Origin: Candidatus Kuenenia stuttgartensis
Lineage (GTDB): Bacteria > Planctomycetota > Planctomycetia > Planctomycetales > Planctomycetaceae
DNA length: 64,000 nucleotides
NCBI GenBank assembly: GCA_945904015.1
Contig: CAMDPK010000018.1
Location: 1-64,000 of the forward strand
Reading direction: 5' to 3'
A program made the translations under genes and the position numbers. The notes beneath the pieces are model-generated. The model searched no databases. It worked only from the letters and a program-made list of their open reading frames with translations, and was not told the DNA's origin. Position 1 is the stretch's first letter; the number at the start of each line of letters is the position of its first letter. Shown here in pieces: positions 41,628 to 50,870 of the stretch.

Positions 41628-41736
41628 CTGCTTGCCAATCGAACAGAACCGATACTGAGTATATTTAATCGGTATCAGTCATGGAGTTCGCAGGTGATAA
41701 CGAAAATCAAAACGAAATAGCGGCGAACGACCAAAT

Positions 41737-42330
41737 TCACTTGCTGGAGTCGCCTGCAAGATTGCACGGTCGCATCCACTCAAAGTAGTAGTGCTTTTCG
41801 GCTTCACGCGAACGTGAGCCGATTCGTCCCACACGACTGCCGAGCATCTCAGCAACTTTGGGCGGAAGATGGTCTTTCACGACGCGGCATTCAGTCGGAT
41901 ACAGTTTCGACTCATCACTTTCGTTGTCTCTAAATGCCTCCACATAAGCGTCCCCACAGACAGGCGCTTTCTCAATTCCCTGGATTTCAATACGTTGACG
42001 GTACGAGAAATCACCCCACGCAACAGAGGTTGTCAACAAGACTGCTCGCTCGAAACAAAATTTGTTCAATTGCTCAATTACGGTTAAGAGAGACTCTAAT
42101 TTCGCTAACTCGTCGCAGCCATCACGCACGAAAAGAACTCCGCAGTCAGAAACGAAAAGTCCTTCGACATGTGGGGTGTCCAGTTCCTGATCCTTAATGG
42201 CCCGATAGCCGGAAGAATACAAAGCGTCCAGCGATTCTGGCCCTCTTTGTTTGTCTTTCATCATCGACTTGAACCCGGCGATATCGGCGAACGCAACGAA
42301 GGTCTTACCGTTGAAATCTTGAATCGCCAT
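41737..42330 (-). CDS. Cyclase-like (class III nucleotidyl cyclase fold) hypothetical protein
   Basis: 197 residues from the ATG at 42330. The opening GKTFVAFADIAGFKSMMKDK resembles the first metal-binding strand of class III adenylate/guanylate cyclases (D-I-x-G-F), and LFVSDCGVLFVRDG resembles the hairpin carrying the second metal-binding Asp. Later AWGDFSYRQRIEIQGIEKAP and VCGDAYVEAFRDNE are typical of a cyclase-like subfamily whose members are mostly uncharacterised. Both metal-binding Asp positions appear kept, so nucleotide cyclase or oligonucleotide-producing activity is possible. The gene is AT-richer than the region. It is convergent with the zinc-finger gene. Confidence 0.62.
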   Translation of the reverse strand: MAIQDFNGKTFVAFADIAGFKSMMKDKQRGPESLDALYSSGYRAIKDQELDTPHVEGLFVSDCGVLFVRDGCDELAKLESLLTVIEQLNKFCFERAVLLTTSVAWGDFSYRQRIEIQGIEKAPVCGDAYVEAFRDNESDESKLYPTECRVVKDHLPPKVAEMLGSRVGRIGSRSREAEKHYYFEWMRPCNLAGDSSK

Positions 42331-42629
42331 TGTCGGAAACCTTTGAGACCTAACAGGTACTCGACAGAATATGTACGGCAGATGTTTGCCGAAGTGTTGC
42401 AATGCTGCGAGTCACGCTATCGGACGAGCATGTTTCTCGCAATCAGTGGCTGCCTACGCTTGGCACATGTCTCCTGGCTTTGCCGCGTAGGTTTCCCTTG
42501 ATCAGCGATATTTTGAGCGATTGATACAGATTGATGAGACTGTCGGTCTTGTAGCGGAGTGATCGGAAGACCCGCGCCGAGCCAACACGATTGACTTTTG
42601 ATTCCGTCGCGGCGAGATAAGATGTCGGC

Positions 42630-44669
42630 ATGGCTACCGCGGACACACTCGCACAACTCAAGTCGCGCATCCTGTCGCACTTCTCGATGATGTTTCTCTC
42701 GACGTGGGAGGAAGAGCGTTGGGAGGCGGAGTTGGCGGCGCTGGCGACTGAGATGGATCGCGGGTTAGTGACGTGGACGGTGACTCGTGGGGCGCAGCCG
42801 TCGCTCAATGGGAATGCGTCGGCGATGATCGACGCGGCGGAGTTTCTGCGGCATGTGCCCGACTTCGCGAGCGAGCAGTTGTTCTTGCTCAAAGATTTTC
42901 ATCCGCATCTGGTTGATCCGCACATCGTGCGGCAGTTGCGGGATCTGGTGCCGGTGCTCATCGAGCAGAACAAGACGCTGCTGTTCATGGGGCCGGAGAC
43001 GGAGATTCCGGTCGAGTTGCAAAAAGATGCGTTGAAGTTTGATTTACCGCTGCCGGGTCTCGACGAACTGCACACGGAATTGAAAGGGGTGCTGGCGTCC
43101 GATAACGCGCACCGCCCTGCCCCACTGTCGGTCACTCCGGAACAGGAAGAGCGACTGGTCCGCACGATGCTGGGGCTGACGGCGGCTCAGGCGAGGAAGT
43201 CTTTCCAACGAGCGTTTCTCGGCCGGAGCGAGATCGACGAGGAGATTTACTCGCAGCTCATCGGCGAGAAGAAGGTCATGGTGCAAGGCTCGGAGATGCT
43301 CGAATTTCAAGAGCTGACCGAGGGAGTCAAAGACATCGGCGGGCTGGACGGCTTGAAGGATTGGGTCGCGAAGAGATCGCTGGCGTTCAGTGAAACGGCG
43401 AGGAAGAAAGGGATTCCGGCTCCGAAGGGAGTGTTGCTGTTGGGCGTGCAAGGTTGCGGCAAGAGTCTCACGGCGCGAGCGATCGCCAAGATGCTGGCGT
43501 TTCCGCTGGTGCGACTGGATGTCGCGACGCTGCTCAGCGGCGACAAGGGGCAGTCCGAGAAAAACATGCGCGACGTGCTGGCACTGATGGAGATGATCGC
43601 GCCCGCCGTGCTCTGGCTCGACGAAATCGAAAAGGGCTTCGCGGGTGCGAATGGCGAGGCGGGATCGGACTCGACGATGGTCCGCATCATGGGCCGCTTC
43701 CTGACCTGGATGCAGGAGAACCCGGCTCCGGTGTTCGTCGTCGCGACGGCCAACAGCGTGACTGGCCTGCCTCCCGAAATGTTGCGGCGCGGTCGCTTCG
43801 ATGAACTCTTCTTCGTCGATCTGCCGAACTACCACGAACGCAAGCAGATTTTGGAGATTCATCTCCGCAAGCGTGCATTCGATCCGGCAGCGTTCGACAT
43901 CGCGAAGCTCGCGGAACGAAGCGAAGGCTACAGCGGTGCCGAGCTGGAACAGGTCGTCCTGGCCGCGATGGTCGAGACCTACGGCAGCACCGACGGCATC
44001 ACGCAGGCGGCGTTGGAAAAAGCTCGCGAGGAAACCGTACCGCTGTCGGTCACGATGGAAGAGAAGATTTTCCAGCTTCGCGAATGGGCAAAAGGCCGCT
44101 GCCGACCGGCGACACCCGATAGCCGCGTACTGCAAATGCTGGAAGCCGAGCAGCGGCAGAAAGCCGAAGCCGCCGGCGACGAGCATTCCCTTGAGGACAA
44201 GCCGTTCGCATTCGATCCGACCGAATTGGAACCGGAGGAAACCAATGAGGAATGGAAAATTCCCGCCCAGAACGGTGACGTGCCGGCGGCACTGCTCGAA
44301 TACGTCCGGACTCACGACGGCGTGACGATCCCGCAATTGCAGTCGGACTTCGCGGAGTTCGTCGCGACGACGGGCGAGCAAGGTCTCGCGCTGCGTTCCG
44401 ATCCGAATCTGATCCTCTGGCTGGGCCTGAGCGCCGAGTTCGCTGGAGAACTCTCGAAACTCATCAGCAACAAACGCTTGTTTTTGCGAATCACCGATGC
44501 GTCGGACTTCGGAGATTCGGAGACCGAGATCAAACTTCCGAAGTTGACCGCTCTGCCCGACAACAAGGTTTCGAAACCTGCGTGGTTGCCGACGTGCCTG
44601 ACCGACCTGGCTCCCGACGAACCGGATTCACGATTGGAGCGAGTCGCTCGCATGATGCTCGCCAAATGA
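42630..44669 (+). CDS. Ycf46-like AAA+ ATPase
   Basis: 679 residues from the ATG at 42630. Residues 1-230 are the N-terminal domain usual in Ycf46-type proteins ([40 protein letters not shown]). The AAA core has Walker [21 protein letters not shown], Walker [16 protein letters not shown], sensor [20 protein letters not shown] and an arginine-finger region [12 protein letters not shown]. About 200 extra C-terminal residues are present, acidic in the first part ([14 protein letters not shown]). Ycf46 of cyanobacteria and plastids is linked to photosynthesis regulation, but relatives in other bacteria have no known role. The next gene starts within its stop codon (ATGA). Confidence 0.88.
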   Translation: MATADTLAQLKSRILSHFSMMFLSTWEEERWEAELAALATEMDRGLVTWTVTRGAQPSLNGNASAMIDAAEFLRHVPDFASEQLFLLKDFHPHLVDPHIVRQLRDLVPVLIEQNKTLLFMGPETEIPVELQKDALKFDLPLPGLDELHTELKGVLASDNAHRPAPLSVTPEQEERLVRTMLGLTAAQARKSFQRAFLGRSEIDEEIYSQLIGEKKVMVQGSEMLEFQELTEGVKDIGGLDGLKDWVAKRSLAFSETARKKGIPAPKGVLLLGVQGCGKSLTARAIAKMLAFPLVRLDVATLLSGDKGQSEKNMRDVLALMEMIAPAVLWLDEIEKGFAGANGEAGSDSTMVRIMGRFLTWMQENPAPVFVVATANSVTGLPPEMLRRGRFDELFFVDLPNYHERKQILEIHLRKRAFDPAAFDIAKLAERSEGYSGAELEQVVLAAMVETYGSTDGITQAALEKAREETVPLSVTMEEKIFQLREWAKGRCRPATPDSRVLQMLEAEQRQKAEAAGDEHSLEDKPFAFDPTELEPEETNEEWKIPAQNGDVPAALLEYVRTHDGVTIPQLQSDFAEFVATTGEQGLALRSDPNLILWLGLSAEFAGELSKLISNKRLFLRITDASDFGDSETEIKLPKLTALPDNKVSKPAWLPTCLTDLAPDEPDSRLERVARMMLAK

Positions 44670-45589
44670 TCCCCCGACACCTTATCCCAGCACGACGCGC
44701 CAGCGAGTGGTCATCCACGAAAGACCACTCGCTGACGCGTCGTGCTAGGTTTGGCAGCCACCGATACAAAATTCGCAGACCGACAAATTGGCCAGCCGTG
44801 TTGCTGTTGCTGAGTTGGTTTGTTGTTGGCGAACTCCATGTCGGTTTTTGCGAGCAGCCCAATGCGCTCACGGACAAGACGCCAGCCTCCACGACGCGCG
44901 AGCCAATTTCGGACGACGACGCGCCGACGGAACTCAAGCGATTGATCGCCGACGGCAAAGTCAAAGTCGTCTACGACTCCGACCCGGAGTTCGTGAAGGC
45001 CGCGCGAGGTTGGGCCGACTTCCATGTGCGGCTGGAGCACACGTTCAAATACGGCCTGGTGAAGTCGCGAAAGAACGACCGCTGGCAAGTGAGGCTCACT
45101 GTCGCGAAGTTGGAACAGAAGATTGAGCTGACGCACTTGATCCGGCTGCCGGCTTCGTTCAAGTCACCGGACGTCTGGCAAGGCTCAATTCTGCGACACG
45201 AGTTCGATCATGTCGCCGTGAGCCTGGACCCGCGAGCGATGCTGCTGCTTCACCATTTGCTCAAGCACTTGCCGGTGATCGAACGGACTCTGGAGCCGCA
45301 GGAAGAGCCGTCGAACGAACGACTCAAACAGATCATCACTGAGGAAATCGACCGCCGTCACAAAGCGGTGATCGAGTTGATGCGGCAGAACAATGTGCTG
45401 CTCGACAAAGTGGGCAACCACGGGGCACGATCGGTGCCTGACCGAGCCGCCTTCTTCGCCAAGCTCTACACGAAGGAGCATCTCGCCGAGCAGAAGTTCC
45501 CGTTTGTGGATCAAGTGCTCAAACTGCTGGAGACGAAGGAATACCAAAACGCCGAATTGCGTTTCGTGCCGCGTGATCCGACCGAGTAA
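44666..45589 (+). CDS. Membrane-anchored or secreted putative metalloprotease-like protein (HEFDH)
   Basis: 307 residues if it starts at the ATG 44666, which overlaps the AAA gene's stop (ATGA). In that case residues about 8-30 (LIPARRASEWSSTKDHSLTR) are translated from palindrome G2. A GTG at 44798 would begin instead at the hydrophobic segment VLLLLSWFVVGELHVGF. The mature part contains ILRHEFDHVAVSLDPRAMLL, an H-E-x-x-H zinc-protease-like motif, and helical repeats afterwards (SNERLKQIITEEIDRRHKAV). It may relate to DUF922-type putative metalloproteases; that is uncertain. Confidence 0.62.
   Translation: MIPRHLIPARRASEWSSTKDHSLTRRARFGSHRYKIRRPTNWPAVLLLLSWFVVGELHVGFCEQPNALTDKTPASTTREPISDDDAPTELKRLIADGKVKVVYDSDPEFVKAARGWADFHVRLEHTFKYGLVKSRKNDRWQVRLTVAKLEQKIELTHLIRLPASFKSPDVWQGSILRHEFDHVAVSLDPRAMLLLHHLLKHLPVIERTLEPQEEPSNERLKQIITEEIDRRHKAVIELMRQNNVLLDKVGNHGARSVPDRAAFFAKLYTKEHLAEQKFPFVDQVLKLLETKEYQNAELRFVPRDPTE
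44686..44749. repeat. Family G palindrome (copy 2) at a gene junction
   Basis: The left arm 44686-44711 pairs with 44724-44749 with about two mismatches. The arms share AGCACGACGCGCCAGCGAGT with copy 1 at 29029. It lies just after the AAA gene's stop and is read through in frame if the next gene starts at 44666. Confidence 0.9.
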
Positions 45590-45670
45590 TCTTGGCAAGC
45601 GGTATTCCGCGTTCGAAGTCCGAGTTACACTGCCGCTCCGCCGAACCCACCCTGCCCGCGAGGCCCTGCG

Positions 45671-48600
45671 ATGCGAATTCTGCTCTGCTCCGCGTCGTTG
45701 TTGTGTGGACTCGCCGTGACGGCCGAAGCCGCAGAGATCGATTACCTCACAGAAGTGAAACCGCTGCTGGCCGCCAAGTGCGTGGCCTGTCATGGCGGCT
45801 TGCGACAGCGGGGCAACTTCCGGCTCGACACAGCAAAGTTCGCGCTCAAAGGGGGTGACAGCGGCCCAGCCATCGTGGTCGGCGACAGCGCCAAGAGCGT
45901 GTTGATCGAAGCCATCCTCGGCGAGAACGGCCGCACGAAGATGCCCGTCGAAGGCGAACCGCTCAAGCCGGAGCAGATTGAAATCCTCCGCCGCTGGATC
46001 GACGCCGGAGCGAAAGCCCCCGCTGACGAACCCGTCGCCGACCCACGCGACCACTGGGCGTTCAAGAAGCCCGTGAAATCCCAAATTCCAAATCTCAAAT
46101 CTCAAATCTCAAATTCCTCCGCTCTAATCGAAAATCAAAAATCAAAAATCGAAAATCCGATCGACCTGTTTACCGTCGCCGAACAGCAATCGCGCGACCT
46201 CACACCCCTGCCCGAAGCCGACAAGGCGACGTTGCTGCGGCGAGTCTTCATCGACCTCATCGGCCTGCCGCCAACATCTGCGGAGTTGCATGATTTCTTG
46301 AATGATGACGAACCCGACGCTTACGAGCGTGTCGTCGATCGACTACTCGAATCTCCGGAGCACGCACGACGCTGGGCTCGGCATTGGATGGACATCTGGC
46401 GGTACAGCGATTGGTACGGCAGCCGCGGCGGCAACGAACTCCGCAACTCGCGCCGGCACATCTGGCGCTGGCGTGACTGGATCATCGAGTCGCTTGCCGC
46501 CGACAAGGGCTATGACCGCATGATCGTCGAGATGCTCGCGGCGGACGAGATCGCTCCCGGCAATCGCGACATCGGCCGAGCCACCGGCTTCCTCGGCCGC
46601 AACTACTACGTCTTCAATCGCAACGTCTGGCTACACGACACCGTCGAGTTCACGAGCGCGGCGTTTCTCGGTCTGACCTTCAAGTGCTGCCGCTGCCACG
46701 ACCACAAGTACGACCCGCTGGCTCAAGAAGAGTACTTTCGTCTGCGAGCATTCTTCGAGCCGCTCAACGTCCGCACCGATCAACTCGCCGGCAAGAGCGA
46801 CCTAATTACCGGCAATTGGCCGGCCGGTGCGCCGCCCGGACACAAGCTGAAAGACGGCGACGATTTCGTCTTCGACGCCGATCTCGCCGTGCCGACGTAT
46901 CTCCTGGATCGCGGCAACGAAAAGAATCCCGTGACCGACAAGCCGCTCGCTCCCGGTGTGCCGAGCGTCTTGAATCTGCCGCTGTCACCCATCGAACCGA
47001 TCACGCTTCCGCTCGAAGCGTTCTACCCCGATCTTCGCGCAGACCGCCGACAGGAGTTGATCGACAACGCGAAGACCGCCATCACGCAAGCGGAAGCGGA
47101 TGTCGCCAAGAAACAAGCCGCCGTCGAAACTGCCAAGAAGAAGTTGGAGTCAGCAGTACCACGACCGTTAGGGAGTGGCCAGGGCGACACAACGGGGCCG
47201 CTCCCTAACGGTCGCGGTACGGATACGGTGACGCCGTTTCTCGACGACATTTTCGCCACGCACAACAAAGAGGTCTGGAAAATCCTCAGCGGTGATTGGA
47301 CGTTCGAAGATCAGAAGCTCAAGCTGAAATCGCCCGGCCATTTCGTCACGATCGCGACGCTGAGGAATCATCCGCAGGATTTCAAAGCGACTCTGAAATA
47401 CCGCACGCTGCTGGGTGGTTCGATCGGATCGGTCGGTTTGTTCTTCGACATGGTCGAACTCAAAGACGCACAAGCCGTCTACACGTCCCTTGGTACCGGC
47501 AACTCCGCCGTGCAAGCGTTTCACCGCCGCAACGGAGCCGAAGCCTATCCCAACGCCGGCATCGTTCCGGCGGTCGTGAAGGTCAACGAAGACACGACCC
47601 TGGAAATCACCGCTCGCGGCCAAGAGTTGAAGATCTGGCTCAACGGCGAGTTGAAGCTGACCTACGCGATGCCGACGCCTCGCCAACCTGGGCGTTTCGC
47701 GCTGTGGTGTCACGCGGGCGTCGCTGAGTTTCATTCCTTGAAGATCGTCCCGTTTGAGCCAACCGACGAAGAGCTACGACTTGCCTTGCGAACGGCGGAA
47801 TCGGAAGCTGCGCTTGCGGCGAAGTCGATCGAGGTTGCTCGTGCGGAAGCAGTGGCCATCGAAGCGCGAGTCGCCGCCGACGTCGAGAAGCATGTAGCTC
47901 GGACGCCTACGTCCGAGAGACCGGACGTAGGCGTCCGGTCTACTGCGGCCAGCCGCGCCGAACGACTCGTCACGCTCGCGAAAGCGGAACTCGAGGCGCT
48001 GCGTGCCGAACAACAACTCGGCAACGTCCAATTTGAAATCTCAAATTTGAAATCTCAAATCTCAAACTCCAAATCCGAAGAAGCCCGCAAAGCCGCCGAG
48101 TCCAAACTCACCGCTGCTCGCGCCGCAGTCGATGCCGCGAAAACCAACGCCGCGAAAGACGACACGACCTACACGCCGCTCGGCCCGACCTATCCCATCA
48201 CCAGCACAGGCCGACGACTCGCGCTGGCCAATTGGCTAACGAACAAAGACAACCCGCTCACCGCTCGCGTCGCCGTCAATCATGTTTGGAAACGCCACTT
48301 CGGCTCGGCCCTCGTGCCGAGCGTTGCCAACTTCGGACTCAACGGGAAACCGCCAACGCACCCTGCCCTGCTCGATTGGCTGGCCGTCGAATTCATCGAA
48401 TCCGGCTGGAGCATGAAGCAACTGCATCGCCTGATTGTCACCAGCGCGACGTATCGCAGGTCGAGTGGCGAGGGACGAGGGGCGAGGGGCGAGCAAGACA
48501 GGAGTCCCGATCTCTCGCCCCTCGCCACTCACCCCTCGCCCCTCTCCTCCGATCCCGACAACCGTTTCTACTGGCGATCCAACGTGCGCCGCATGGAAGC

Positions 48601-49156
48601 CGAGGTCGTGCGCGACACGTTGTGGTCTCTGACTGAGGGACTCGACCGATCGTTCGGCGGCGTCGAACTCGAACCGGCGGCGGCCGACACGACGCCGCGC
48701 CGCAGTCTTTATTTCCGACACACGCCTGACGATCAGGCCACGATGCTGGAACTCTTTGACGGTCCCTCGGCCGCCGAGTGCTTCGAGCGAACCGACAGCA
48801 TCATGCCTCAGCAGGCGCTGGCGCTTGCCAACAGTTCGCTCGCGCTGATGCAGTCGCGCAATCTGGCTCGGACTTTGTCACAGGCTCAGGCCGGCACGGC
48901 GCTGACCAGCGATGCCGACTTCTTGCGTTCCGCATTTGAACGCGTTCTCAGCCGAAGTCCGAATGCCGATGAACTGGCGAAGACTGAAGCATTCTTGCAG
49001 AGGCAGACCGCAGCGCTGGCTGATCCGGCCAAACAGACGCGGACGACAACGGGGTTGAACAGCTCGCTCGCTCCGGCGACAGACCCGCGATTGCGTGCCC
49101 GCGAGAACCTCGTGCATGTCCTGCTGAACTATCACGAGTTCGTGACGATTCGCTGA
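45671..49156 (+). CDS. Very large PSCyt1-PSCyt2-PSD1 protein with multiple repeat-derived insertions
   Basis: 1161 residues with a signal peptide (MRILLCSASLLCGLAVTAEA). The haem motif is KCVACHGG (Cys37, Cys40, His41; PSCyt1). DUF1549/PSCyt2 follows (RRVFIDLIGLPPTSAELHDF, ARHWMDIWRYSDWYG, CCRCHDHKYDP). The middle has a DUF1080-like lectin/beta-sandwich (WTFEDQKLKLKSPGHFVTIA ... LTYAMPTPRQPGRFALWCHA) between coiled-coil stretches. DUF1553/PSD1 closes it (AVNHVWKRHFGSALVPSVAN, FDGPSAAECFERTDSIMPQQ). Five segments are translated from repeats at 46078, 47156, 47894, 48030 and 48463, without breaking the frame. No DUF1501 partner is adjacent. Function unknown. Confidence 0.9.
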   Translation: MRILLCSASLLCGLAVTAEAAEIDYLTEVKPLLAAKCVACHGGLRQRGNFRLDTAKFALKGGDSGPAIVVGDSAKSVLIEAILGENGRTKMPVEGEPLKPEQIEILRRWIDAGAKAPADEPVADPRDHWAFKKPVKSQIPNLKSQISNSSALIENQKSKIENPIDLFTVAEQQSRDLTPLPEADKATLLRRVFIDLIGLPPTSAELHDFLNDDEPDAYERVVDRLLESPEHARRWARHWMDIWRYSDWYGSRGGNELRNSRRHIWRWRDWIIESLAADKGYDRMIVEMLAADEIAPGNRDIGRATGFLGRNYYVFNRNVWLHDTVEFTSAAFLGLTFKCCRCHDHKYDPLAQEEYFRLRAFFEPLNVRTDQLAGKSDLITGNWPAGAPPGHKLKDGDDFVFDADLAVPTYLLDRGNEKNPVTDKPLAPGVPSVLNLPLSPIEPITLPLEAFYPDLRADRRQELIDNAKTAITQAEADVAKKQAAVETAKKKLESAVPRPLGSGQGDTTGPLPNGRGTDTVTPFLDDIFATHNKEVWKILSGDWTFEDQKLKLKSPGHFVTIATLRNHPQDFKATLKYRTLLGGSIGSVGLFFDMVELKDAQAVYTSLGTGNSAVQAFHRRNGAEAYPNAGIVPAVVKVNEDTTLEITARGQELKIWLNGELKLTYAMPTPRQPGRFALWCHAGVAEFHSLKIVPFEPTDEELRLALRTAESEAALAAKSIEVARAEAVAIEARVAADVEKHVARTPTSERPDVGVRSTAASRAERLVTLAKAELEALRAEQQLGNVQFEISNLKSQISNSKSEEARKAAESKLTAARAAVDAAKTNAAKDDTTYTPLGPTYPITSTGRRLALANWLTNKDNPLTARVAVNHVWKRHFGSALVPSVANFGLNGKPPTHPALLDWLAVEFIESGWSMKQLHRLIVTSATYRRSSGEGRGARGEQDRSPDLSPLATHPSPLSSDPDNRFYWRSNVRRMEAEVVRDTLWSLTEGLDRSFGGVELEPAAADTTPRRSLYFRHTPDDQATMLELFDGPSAAECFERTDSIMPQQALALANSSLALMQSRNLARTLSQAQAGTALTSDADFLRSAFERVLSRSPNADELAKTEAFLQRQTAALADPAKQTRTTTGLNSSLAPATDPRLRARENLVHVLLNYHEFVTIR
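46078..46157. repeat. AT-rich tandem repeat in frame in the PSCyt/PSD1 gene
   Basis: Repeats of CTCAAAT (CAAATCTCAAATCTCAAATC) are followed by repeats of AAAATC. Translated as SQIPNLKSQISNSS and IENQKSKIENP. Located between PSCyt1 and PSCyt2, in a linker. Confidence 0.82.
47156..47220. repeat. Family D palindrome in frame in the PSCyt/PSD1 gene
   Basis: The left arm 47156-47180 (GTACCACGACCGTTAGGGAG...) pairs with 47196-47220 with two mismatches. Related to 32191-32253. Translated as AVPRPLGSGQGDTTGPLPNG, in the linker before the beta-sandwich. Confidence 0.9.
47894..47943. repeat. Family C palindrome in frame in the PSCyt/PSD1 gene
   Basis: GTAGCTCGGACGCCTACGTC... pairs with 47921-47943. 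The GTAG is read as GTA-G so the embedded TAG is out of frame. Translated as VARTPTSERPDVGVRST, in a coiled-coil linker. Confidence 0.88.
48030..48075. repeat. AT-rich CAAATCTCAAATTTGAAATC-type repeat in frame
   Basis: Short units of CAAATCTCAAA and its reverse, translated as FEISNLKSQISNSKS. The peptide NLKSQISNS also occurs at the repeat at 46078 in the same protein. Confidence 0.8.
48463..48544. repeat. Imperfect GC-rich palindrome in frame in the PSCyt/PSD1 gene
   Basis: GAGTGGCGAGGGACGAGGGG... pairs imperfectly with 48513-48544 (CTCGCCCCTCGCCACTCACC...). Translated as SSGEGRGARGEQDRSPDLSP and LATHPSPLSS, inside DUF1553 between two conserved blocks. Confidence 0.8.
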
Positions 49157-49157
49157 C

Positions 49158-49787
49158 CTACCTTTCCGACCACGAAACTTGCAGAGCTTCCGCCAGTTGT
49201 TCGATGACCGGTGTCAGTTTCGATCGCATCGCGTGTTGGTCATCCCGGACGAACTCGGTCTGCAGCAGGATGTAGGTTTTGCGTCCCGCGTGGATCAGGA
49301 TGCGAGCGGCATAGGTCACCGAGGGATTGTCCTCCGCTTCGGGATCTTTCGGTTTCGGGTTTGGCTTCTCGATGGTCAGCGACATTTCGTAAACCTTTTC
49401 GAGCGAATAATCGCGAGTGACCCAGCCAACTTGCGTGTGAAAGCGTCCGCGTTCCCAGTCGATCACGGAGTCGCGGCGGCGACCGTCAAGCCCCGTCCAG
49501 ATTGCCAGTCCAAGCCCCAGCGTTCCGGAGACCACCAGGTAAATCGGGAAGAAAAAACGCTCCGCCTCCTCTCCAAAGATCATAAACGCCGGAATCAAGC
49601 CGAAGATCACCCCCATGACCAATCCCGCAATCACCGATCCAAAGATGACTTTGAAAATTCCCATTGGATCGCGGTGCAAGTGAATACGTTGCCCCGGTTG
49701 CCATTCCAGGAACCGTTCGCGAAACACCAGGCCGAATCGTCCACGGTCGGTCGTTGCGTCACGTTGTTGGTTGGTTTTGGTCTTCAT
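49158..49787 (-). CDS. Hypothetical membrane protein with two membrane segments
   Basis: 209 residues. The N-terminus has a basic/aromatic segment (RFGLVFRERFLEWQPGQRIH), then two hydrophobic helices (IFKVIFGSVIAGLVMGVIFG and FFFPIYLVVSGTLGLGLAIW), then a soluble C-terminal domain of about 110 residues with beta-strand character (DSVIDWERGRFHTQVGWVTR, ILIHAGRKTYILLQTEFVRD). I do not recognise a family; the layout resembles small PH-like or SHOCT-less membrane sensors. The ATG overlaps the stop of the 68-residue membrane protein upstream (ATGA), so the two are probably translated together. Confidence 0.75.
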   Translation of the reverse strand: MKTKTNQQRDATTDRGRFGLVFRERFLEWQPGQRIHLHRDPMGIFKVIFGSVIAGLVMGVIFGLIPAFMIFGEEAERFFFPIYLVVSGTLGLGLAIWTGLDGRRRDSVIDWERGRFHTQVGWVTRDYSLEKVYEMSLTIEKPNPKPKDPEAEDNPSVTYAARILIHAGRKTYILLQTEFVRDDQHAMRSKLTPVIEQLAEALQVSWSER

Positions 49788-49990
49788 TTTGCCCGGACGA
49801 AGGTGACGACCGCGAACAGCAGACCGGTGAGCGGGCCGACGACGAACGCCCCCGTCATCGCCGCCTCCATCGAACGATCATGTTGGTTGCTCGACAAGAG
49901 GCTCACCAAACCGAGGCCGCCGAATAGTCCGACCACATAACCCACGAGGCCCAATCCGAACGACAACAGCAATCGCTTTCCAACCGACAT
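49784..49990 (-). CDS. Small membrane protein of 68 residues
   Basis: ATG at 49990 (GGAG six bases upstream). It consists of two hydrophobic helices (LLLSFGLGLVGYVVGLFGGL and FVVGPLTGLLFAVVTFVRAK) with a short charged linker. Its stop overlaps the ATG of the 209-residue membrane protein. The longer upstream frame is antisense to the sigma factor promoter region and is not convincing. Function unknown. Confidence 0.65.
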   Translation of the reverse strand: MSVGKRLLLSFGLGLVGYVVGLFGGLGLVSLLSSNQHDRSMEAAMTGAFVVGPLTGLLFAVVTFVRAK

Positions 49991-50273
49991 GACAGGCTCC
50001 AACCTCGGCAATGATCCAACAGAACGACAGCGGCGCGTCGACCAGGTCGTCTCGCGGCACGGGTTTGACAGGTCTAACGCAACTGCGGCACGAGTCGCAC
50101 AAAGATTCCGAAAAAGTTTTCGTTTTCGCCGTTTGATCCGAACAACGGAGCGTTCCATCGGACGGAAACCGTTCCAAGTGGTCGATTCGCCGCCTGGCAA
50201 CGATTAGACTCGGCCGCTGCTTTCGCGGGAGATTATTGCAGCTCAATGGATGGCAATGGCCGGAGGCAATCGG

Positions 50274-50870
50274 ATGAGTGCGACACCTGTTGGAGAAATG
50301 CTCAGCCGTGTTCGTGGCGGAGACGCGGCGGCCGCCGAGGAGTTGGTGCGGACCTACGAACCGGAACTCCGGCGAGCGATCCGCGTCCGCCTGACGGATG
50401 CTCGGCTGCGACGGCTCGTTGACTCGATCGACATCTGCCAGTCGGTGCTGGCGGGTTTTTTTGTGCGCACCGCCGCCGGGCAGTACGACATTCAAACTCC
50501 CGAAGAGCTGCTCAAGCTGTTGGTCACGATGGCTCGCAACCGTGTGATCGACTGGGCTCGGCGTTCGCAGGCGGATCGGCGTGACGGCCGGCGCGACGTG
50601 TCGATCGAAGGGGAGGACGGCCAGCAAATGCAGTTCGCCTCGAATGAACCGGGGCCCGCCTCCGTTTTGATCAGCCGCGAACTGCTCGATCAGGTCCGCA
50701 GCCGACTGGCTCCCGAAGAATTGAAACTGATGGAACAGCGAGCCGAAGGTCTCGACTGGAATCAAATCGCGGCCGAGACCGGCGACCAAGCCAACGCCGT
50801 CCGCATGAGGCTCACGCGGGCGCTCGATCGAGTCGCCGAGGAGCTTGGACTGGAGCAGTCGCATGTCTGA
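50274..50870 (+). CDS. ECF-type RNA polymerase sigma factor
   Basis: 198 residues from the ATG at 50274 (GGAGG eight bases upstream). Region 2 shows LVRTYEPELRRAIRVRLTDA and DICQSVLAGFFVR, ending in MARNRVIDWARRSQADRR; region 4 has LAPEELKLMEQRAEGLDWNQ and AVRMRLTRALDRVAEELGL. This is the planctomycete ECF type that is encoded beside serine/threonine kinases. No anti-sigma factor is seen; the overlapping kinase gene takes that place, so activation by phosphorylation or by kinase-bound sequestration is plausible. The promoter it recognises is unknown. Confidence 0.9.
   Translation: MSATPVGEMLSRVRGGDAAAAEELVRTYEPELRRAIRVRLTDARLRRLVDSIDICQSVLAGFFVRTAAGQYDIQTPEELLKLLVTMARNRVIDWARRSQADRRDGRRDVSIEGEDGQQMQFASNEPGPASVLISRELLDQVRSRLAPEELKLMEQRAEGLDWNQIAAETGDQANAVRMRLTRALDRVAEELGLEQSHV

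Noticed and set aside
46078-48075. CRISPR-like array from the repeated AT-rich units
   Set aside because: Units are 7-12 bases, contiguous or irregular, without spacers, and are in frame inside a gene.
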